From: CAZRIE01 sp964600075
GTDB lineage: Bacteria; Bacteroidota; Bacteroidia; Flavobacteriales; Flavobacteriaceae
Direction of reading: 5' to 3'
NCBI GenBank assembly: GCA_964600075.1
Contig: CAZRIE010000140.1
Location: forward strand, 1 to 10,155
Length of the DNA stretch: 10,155 nucleotides
Below the pieces are notes generated by a model. It ran no database searches. It was given only the letters and a program-made list of their open reading frames with translations, and was not told the DNA's origin. Below, piece after piece: positions 7,199 through 10,155 of the stretch; position 1 is the stretch's first letter, and each line of letters begins with the position of its first letter. The translations under genes were made by a program, and so were the position numbers.

Positions 7199-8218
7199 TT
7201 AATCCACCCTTGGCGTAACCACAAACTTTCGAAACGAAATGGGCCCATGGTCACCTTGAATAAAAAATGGCCCAGGCTCACCTTCTTTGCTGTCCAATGC
7301 TCCACCTGTGATGCCGGGAATGTTCTGTTCACTGATTACCGTCATGCCATTAGCAACAACGGTTACCCGTCGGCCAATGAGTGTAATATCATATGTTTGC
7401 CATTCGCTGGCCGGGTTGGCCGCCATTACATTGGGAGTCAAAAAGCCGTAAATACCCGCGAACAAAACACTACTGGGTTCACTGCCAAAATCGTCGGCAA
7501 TCTGCACCTCGTAACGTCCGCGAAGGTAAACCCCACTATTGCTGCCTTGTGGTACTTTGAACTCCACATGCAATTTAAAATCCGTGAACTTTTCTTCGGT
7601 AACCAAGTTCGCTCCTGATTTAGGACTTTTTAAAATACCACCTTCTACTATCCATTGGTTATCGCCCATGGCTTTCCATCCACTTAAATCTTTACCATTA
7701 AAAAGATCTATAGGTTCGCCCCATTGTGCGTTTTCAGTGTAGGGAATTTTTGGTGCACGGTCGGCAGTCCAATTATAAGTTTTCCCATCCGTAAAAATCA
7801 TAGTGCCTTTTAGACCTTCGCCAACTTGCATGCCTTCAAATACCATATTGTTATCTTGATCCTCCCATTGACGGGGAATCGTGAAATTAAATTTATCGTC
7901 CCTCATTTTAATTTCGGCAATCGGTCGTGCGCTGCCAGAGGCATACACGAAACGCCCAACTAGAGTACTGGTACCTGAATGGCGTATCTCTAACCACGAT
8001 GGCAATTGCTTACCTTCTTGATCGATAACAAGATCCCATCTACCCTCGAGCTCACTAATACCGGAATGCTTTATTTCTAAACCCGAATGCAGTTGCCCGT
8101 CTTCTTGGTCATTGATAAGATCTTGACTACCCTCGATTGGATTAGCTTCTTGGGCATAGGTGAAGGAATAAACGGTTAACATTACAGCAAATACTATGAA
8201 GTAAACTATTGATTTCAT
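7199..8218 (-). CDS. Exported DUF1080 (3-keto-glycoside hydrolase/lyase family) protein
   Basis: The protein belongs to the DUF1080 family, also named 3-keto-disaccharide hydrolase, a concanavalin-like beta-sandwich; characterised members cleave glycosides oxidised at C3. The 339-residue product starts with a Sec signal peptide (hydrophobic residues 4-20, likely cleavage near YAQ-EAN). An N-terminal beta domain (about 57-155, with ELEGRWDLVIDQEGKQLPSW and GSARPI) is typical of some Bacteroidota members. The DUF1080 domain proper runs from about 166 to 336, with LFNGKDLSGWK (172-182), NSGVYLRGRYEVQI (227-240) and WQTYDI (273-278). Residues 30-87 hold a divergent tandem duplication. The gene points toward the sdaA remnant and diverges from the neighbouring oxidoreductase across 178 bp. 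The pairing suggests linked work in one sugar pathway. No clear terminator is visible beyond its stop. Confidence 0.87.
   Translation of the reverse strand: MKSIVYFIVFAVMLTVYSFTYAQEANPIEGSQDLINDQEDGQLHSGLEIKHSGISELEGRWDLVIDQEGKQLPSWLEIRHSGTSTLVGRFVYASGSARPIAEIKMRDDKFNFTIPRQWEDQDNNMVFEGMQVGEGLKGTMIFTDGKTYNWTADRAPKIPYTENAQWGEPIDLFNGKDLSGWKAMGDNQWIVEGGILKSPKSGANLVTEEKFTDFKLHVEFKVPQGSNSGVYLRGRYEVQIADDFGSEPSSVLFAGIYGFLTPNVMAANPASEWQTYDITLIGRRVTVVANGMTVISEQNIPGITGGALDSKEGEPGPFFIQGDHGPISFRKFVVTPRVD
7958..8131 (-). repeat. 87-bp divergent tandem duplication inside the DUF1080 gene
   Basis: Residues 30-58 and 59-87 of the DUF1080 protein align without gaps at a 29-residue offset. The second unit carries DLVIDQEGKQL, SWLEIRHSG and L.GR. 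The first carries DLINDQEDGQL, SGLEIKHSG and L.GR. I count 17 identities in 29 positions. At the DNA level the copies (8045-8131 and 7958-8044) share period-87 matches such as TACCCTCGA at 8041 and 8128. Family members that I recall have only the second form, so the signal-peptide-proximal copy is probably the extra one. Confidence 0.88.
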
Positions 8219-8249
8219 TTTCGTTTTTTGGGGTTTCTAATACAAGCAA

Positions 8250-8281
8250 TAAATATAGGAAATACCATTACATACCGACAA
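8250..8281 (-). promoter_or_regulatory. Candidate promoter of the DUF1080 gene
   Basis: On the minus strand TTG (complement of 8279-8281) is followed after 21 bp by TATATTTA (complement of 8250-8257). This is one mismatch from the Bacteroidota TTG-N17-23-TAnnTTTG pattern. The -7 element ends about 31 bp before the ATG at 8218, a sensible leader distance. Confidence 0.42.
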
Positions 8282-8348
8282 AAATTTAGTAAGACTTTAG
8301 CTTTTCGTTATGAAATTCAAATCTGCATGAGGGATTCTATTATTTTAG

Positions 8349-8356
8349 TAACTTTA
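8349..8356 (+). promoter_or_regulatory. Candidate -7 element of the second oxidoreductase gene
   Basis: TAACTTTA lies about 40 bp before the ATG at 8397 and differs from TAnnTTTG only in the last base. No clear TTG sits at the right distance upstream, so this is a partial promoter match. Together with the divergent DUF1080 promoter it makes the 8219-8396 gap a shared control region. Confidence 0.3.
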
Positions 8357-8396
8357 TAGTCAACAATTTTCCATTAATACTTCTAAAGAACCATTT

Positions 8397-9863
8397 ATGA
8401 AAAACAAAAAAGCAAAACCTTCAGCTTCATCGCGCCGCTCGTTTCTTAAAAAGGGGGCCATCGCCTCCTCTATTTTTATCGTTCCAAGGCATGTACTTGG
8501 CGGTGTCGGTTATCTAGCGCCGAGCGATCGTTTGAATCTTGCGGCAATTGGTGCGGGAGGCAAAGGGGCAAGCGATATTTTAAATGCCTCGGTCAAAGGT
8601 CGTGAAAAAGTGGTAGCGCTTTGCGATGTCGATTTTGCAGGTTCTGCCAAGAAATCAGTAGAAAACTTTCCCAAGGCAAAACTATTTGCTGATTATCGGG
8701 AAATGTTGGATAAGAAAAAAAATATCGACGCGGTTACAATTTCGACTCCTGATCACATTCACGGCCCAGCAGCTGCCTATGCCATGGAACGGGGAATACA
8801 TGTATACGTACAAAAACCCATGACGCATAACATACGAGAAGCGCGGATGCTCACTCAAATGGCACGTGATAAAAATATAGTAAGCCAAATGGGTAATCAA
8901 GGTGGCTCGAACCCACTTTTGGGTATGGTGCAAAAGTGGATCGATGACGATGCCATAGGTGCCGTGTCAAAAGTACAAGTTTGGACGAACCGCCCCGTTT
9001 GGCCGCAAGGCGGCGCAATGGCAGAACCTGACCCTAGCCAAAAACCTGAAAGTCTCGATTGGAACCTTTGGTTGGGGCCAGCACCCGAAAGACCCTATGT
9101 GCCCAACCTACACCCCTTTAGTTGGAGGGGTTGGTGGGATTATGGCACAGGTGCACTAGGCGATGTAGGCTGTCATTTGATAGATATTCCGTTCCGTACG
9201 TTGGGCCTAAAATATCCTAAGGATGCGGAATGTAGCGTCGGTTCGGTATATTCTCAAATGTGGAACGCCGATTATAACCCCGAAGGGTGCCCCGCCTCCT
9301 CATTTATCACTTTGCACTTCGACGCTACCGAGAAATCAAAATCTCCAATAGAGATGACTTGGAGCGATGGCGGAATCCGTCCTTCACATCCTGATATAAT
9401 TCCTGCTAATAATGATATAGGCGGTCCAGGCAGTCAGAATGGCGTGCTGATTATCGGCGAAAAAGGCATTATTTCTACGAATATTAATGATAGTAGTCCG
9501 TTGACACCGAAATTGTATTTGAACGATGGCACTACGGATTTCGGTCCGGAAACAGAACCTACGGACGAACCTGAATACGGTCACCAACGTAAGTGGGTCG
9601 ATGCCTGTAAAGCGGGCTTCGGTAGTGATGAACATAAAGGTTTAACTTCTTCGTTCGATTATGCGGGGCCAATGACCGAGACCGTGCTGATGGGTAATTT
9701 GGCCATTCGTAGTTATATGTTGCAAAAAGAGAACAGCGAAGGAAAAATGGACTTCTATGCCCGCAAAAAGTTATTATGGGACGGCGAAAACACGCGCATC
9801 ACCAATTTAGAGGAGGCCAACCAGTTCGTTGGCCGCACCTATCGTGACGGTTGGAAGGTTTAA
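8397..9863 (+). CDS. Tat-exported Gfo/Idh/MocA-family oxidoreductase (second copy, large type)
   Basis: This is a predicted NAD(P)-dependent sugar dehydrogenase of 488 residues. The twin-arginine signal is SRRSFLK (12-18) followed by a hydrophobic stretch (about 20-38), so export to the periplasm is expected. The Rossmann fold shows LAAIGAGGKGASD (48-60, GxGxxG) with an acidic LCDVD (75-79) after the next strand. STPDHIH spans 116-122, and VYVQKP (136-141) is the form of the EKP motif usual in this environmental subfamily. The C-terminal domain has WNLWLGPAPERPY (222-234) and ALGDVGCHLID (253-263), with His260 in the usual catalytic position. The end (YRDGW at 482-486) also fits the subfamily. 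Relatives often sit beside DUF1080 genes, as here, and may oxidise C3 of glycosides; the exact substrate is unknown. It is closed by a strong terminator, so it is probably transcribed alone. Confidence 0.92.
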   Translation: MKNKKAKPSASSRRSFLKKGAIASSIFIVPRHVLGGVGYLAPSDRLNLAAIGAGGKGASDILNASVKGREKVVALCDVDFAGSAKKSVENFPKAKLFADYREMLDKKKNIDAVTISTPDHIHGPAAAYAMERGIHVYVQKPMTHNIREARMLTQMARDKNIVSQMGNQGGSNPLLGMVQKWIDDDAIGAVSKVQVWTNRPVWPQGGAMAEPDPSQKPESLDWNLWLGPAPERPYVPNLHPFSWRGWWDYGTGALGDVGCHLIDIPFRTLGLKYPKDAECSVGSVYSQMWNADYNPEGCPASSFITLHFDATEKSKSPIEMTWSDGGIRPSHPDIIPANNDIGGPGSQNGVLIIGEKGIISTNINDSSPLTPKLYLNDGTTDFGPETEPTDEPEYGHQRKWVDACKAGFGSDEHKGLTSSFDYAGPMTETVLMGNLAIRSYMLQKENSEGKMDFYARKKLLWDGENTRITNLEEANQFVGRTYRDGWKV

Positions 9864-9889
9864 AAAAATAGACCTAAGTTGCTAGAATC

Positions 9890-9941
9890 AAGAACCAAGA
9901 CTTCTGACGTTTTTAAATCGTCTTTGGTCTTGGTTCTTTTC
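9890..9941 (+). terminator. Intrinsic terminator after the second oxidoreductase
   Basis: A perfect 12-bp stem (AAGAACCAAGAC at 9890-9901, GTCTTGGTTCTT at 9927-9938) encloses a small internal loop and an inner GACG/CGTC stem (9906-9909, 9919-9922) with an AT-rich 9-nt loop. The outer arm runs into a short T run (TTCTTTTC). It begins 26 nt after the stop codon of the preceding gene. The T tract is modest, but the stem is strong. Confidence 0.8.
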
Positions 9942-9958
9942 AATCAACATAGAAATAG

Positions 9959-10155
9959 AATGGGGTTTTACGATTCGCTCAAACCGTAATCGGTGCCATT
10001 AAAATATGGGAGAACGACGTATTGGTGGAAGAGGCTTTGAACAAAATCGTCGATGCGCACAGACGGTATTTGAATTTCGCTACTCTTACCCAGAAAGAGG
10101 TAATAACTTATATAAACAAACACTTTTCTTTGATTTACTCACAATCTTCTTTTCG
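9959..10155 (+). pseudogene. Unrecognised open frame without start codon, cut by the window end
   Basis: After a TAG at 9956-9958 this frame stays open for 65 codons to the window edge. The translation looks protein-like: RFAQTVIGAIKIWEND, then an amphipathic helix-like LVEEALNKIVDAHRRYL, then TLTQKEVITYINKHF. No ATG lies in the frame, and I see no promoter-like leader after the preceding terminator. It could be the 5'-truncated remnant of a gene, a gene that starts at a TTG (for example 10022), or chance. I do not recognise the family. Sequence beyond the window would decide. Confidence 0.3.

Noticed and set aside
7100..7618. Plus-strand open frame of 172 codons.
   Set aside because: Most of it is antisense to the well-supported DUF1080 gene and its residues show no family features; its beginning overlaps the sdaA remnant in another frame.

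Overview
The window looks like a marine member of the Flavobacteriaceae (Bacteroidota). The evidence is an AT-leaning genome, coding sequences without Shine-Dalgarno sites, candidate promoters of the Bacteroidota TTG...TAnnTTTG type, a flavobacterial-style DnaK (GGGTHDVS phosphate loop), and several exported glycoside-processing enzymes. Zobellia/Maribacter/Arenibacter-like genomes come to mind, but the genus cannot be fixed from this sequence alone.

Layout. At the left, dnaK (143-2053, minus) is a complete Hsp70 gene. It ends in a strong intrinsic terminator, has a 13-bp inverted repeat in its upstream region, and has no dnaJ or grpE beside it. A roughly 500-bp divergent gap separates it from a Tat-exported Gfo/Idh/MocA oxidoreductase (2556-3725, plus). 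Next come a single-chain iron-sulfur L-serine dehydratase, sdaA (3879-5306, plus), and a Sec-exported CE15-like alpha/beta hydrolase (5441-6757, plus). A gap follows that hides a decayed fragment homologous to the 3' part of sdaA (about 7018-7125, plus). Then come an exported DUF1080 (3-keto-glycoside hydrolase/lyase family) protein (7199-8218, minus) and, diverging from it, a second Tat-exported Gfo/Idh/MocA oxidoreductase (8397-9863, plus). That gene is closed by a strong terminator, and the window ends in an unrecognised open frame without a start codon.

How the genes may work together. dnaK and sdaA are housekeeping genes. The two Tat-exported oxidoreductases, the DUF1080 protein and the CE15-like esterase fit a periplasmic or cell-surface route for unusual glycosides. 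In that route a Gfo/Idh/MocA enzyme oxidises C3 of the sugar, a DUF1080 enzyme cleaves the 3-keto-glycoside, and an esterase removes an ester-linked group. This combination is known from 3-keto-sugar pathways in Bacteroidota; its assignment here is inference from gene content.

The most notable points are the sdaA remnant, which has an internal deletion and has lost its cluster cysteines; the CE15-like protein, whose nucleophile motif reads GCSIGGK where the family has GCSRxGK; and a divergent 29-residue tandem duplication at the start of the DUF1080 protein. I found no RNA genes, CRISPR arrays, insertion sequences or defence systems.
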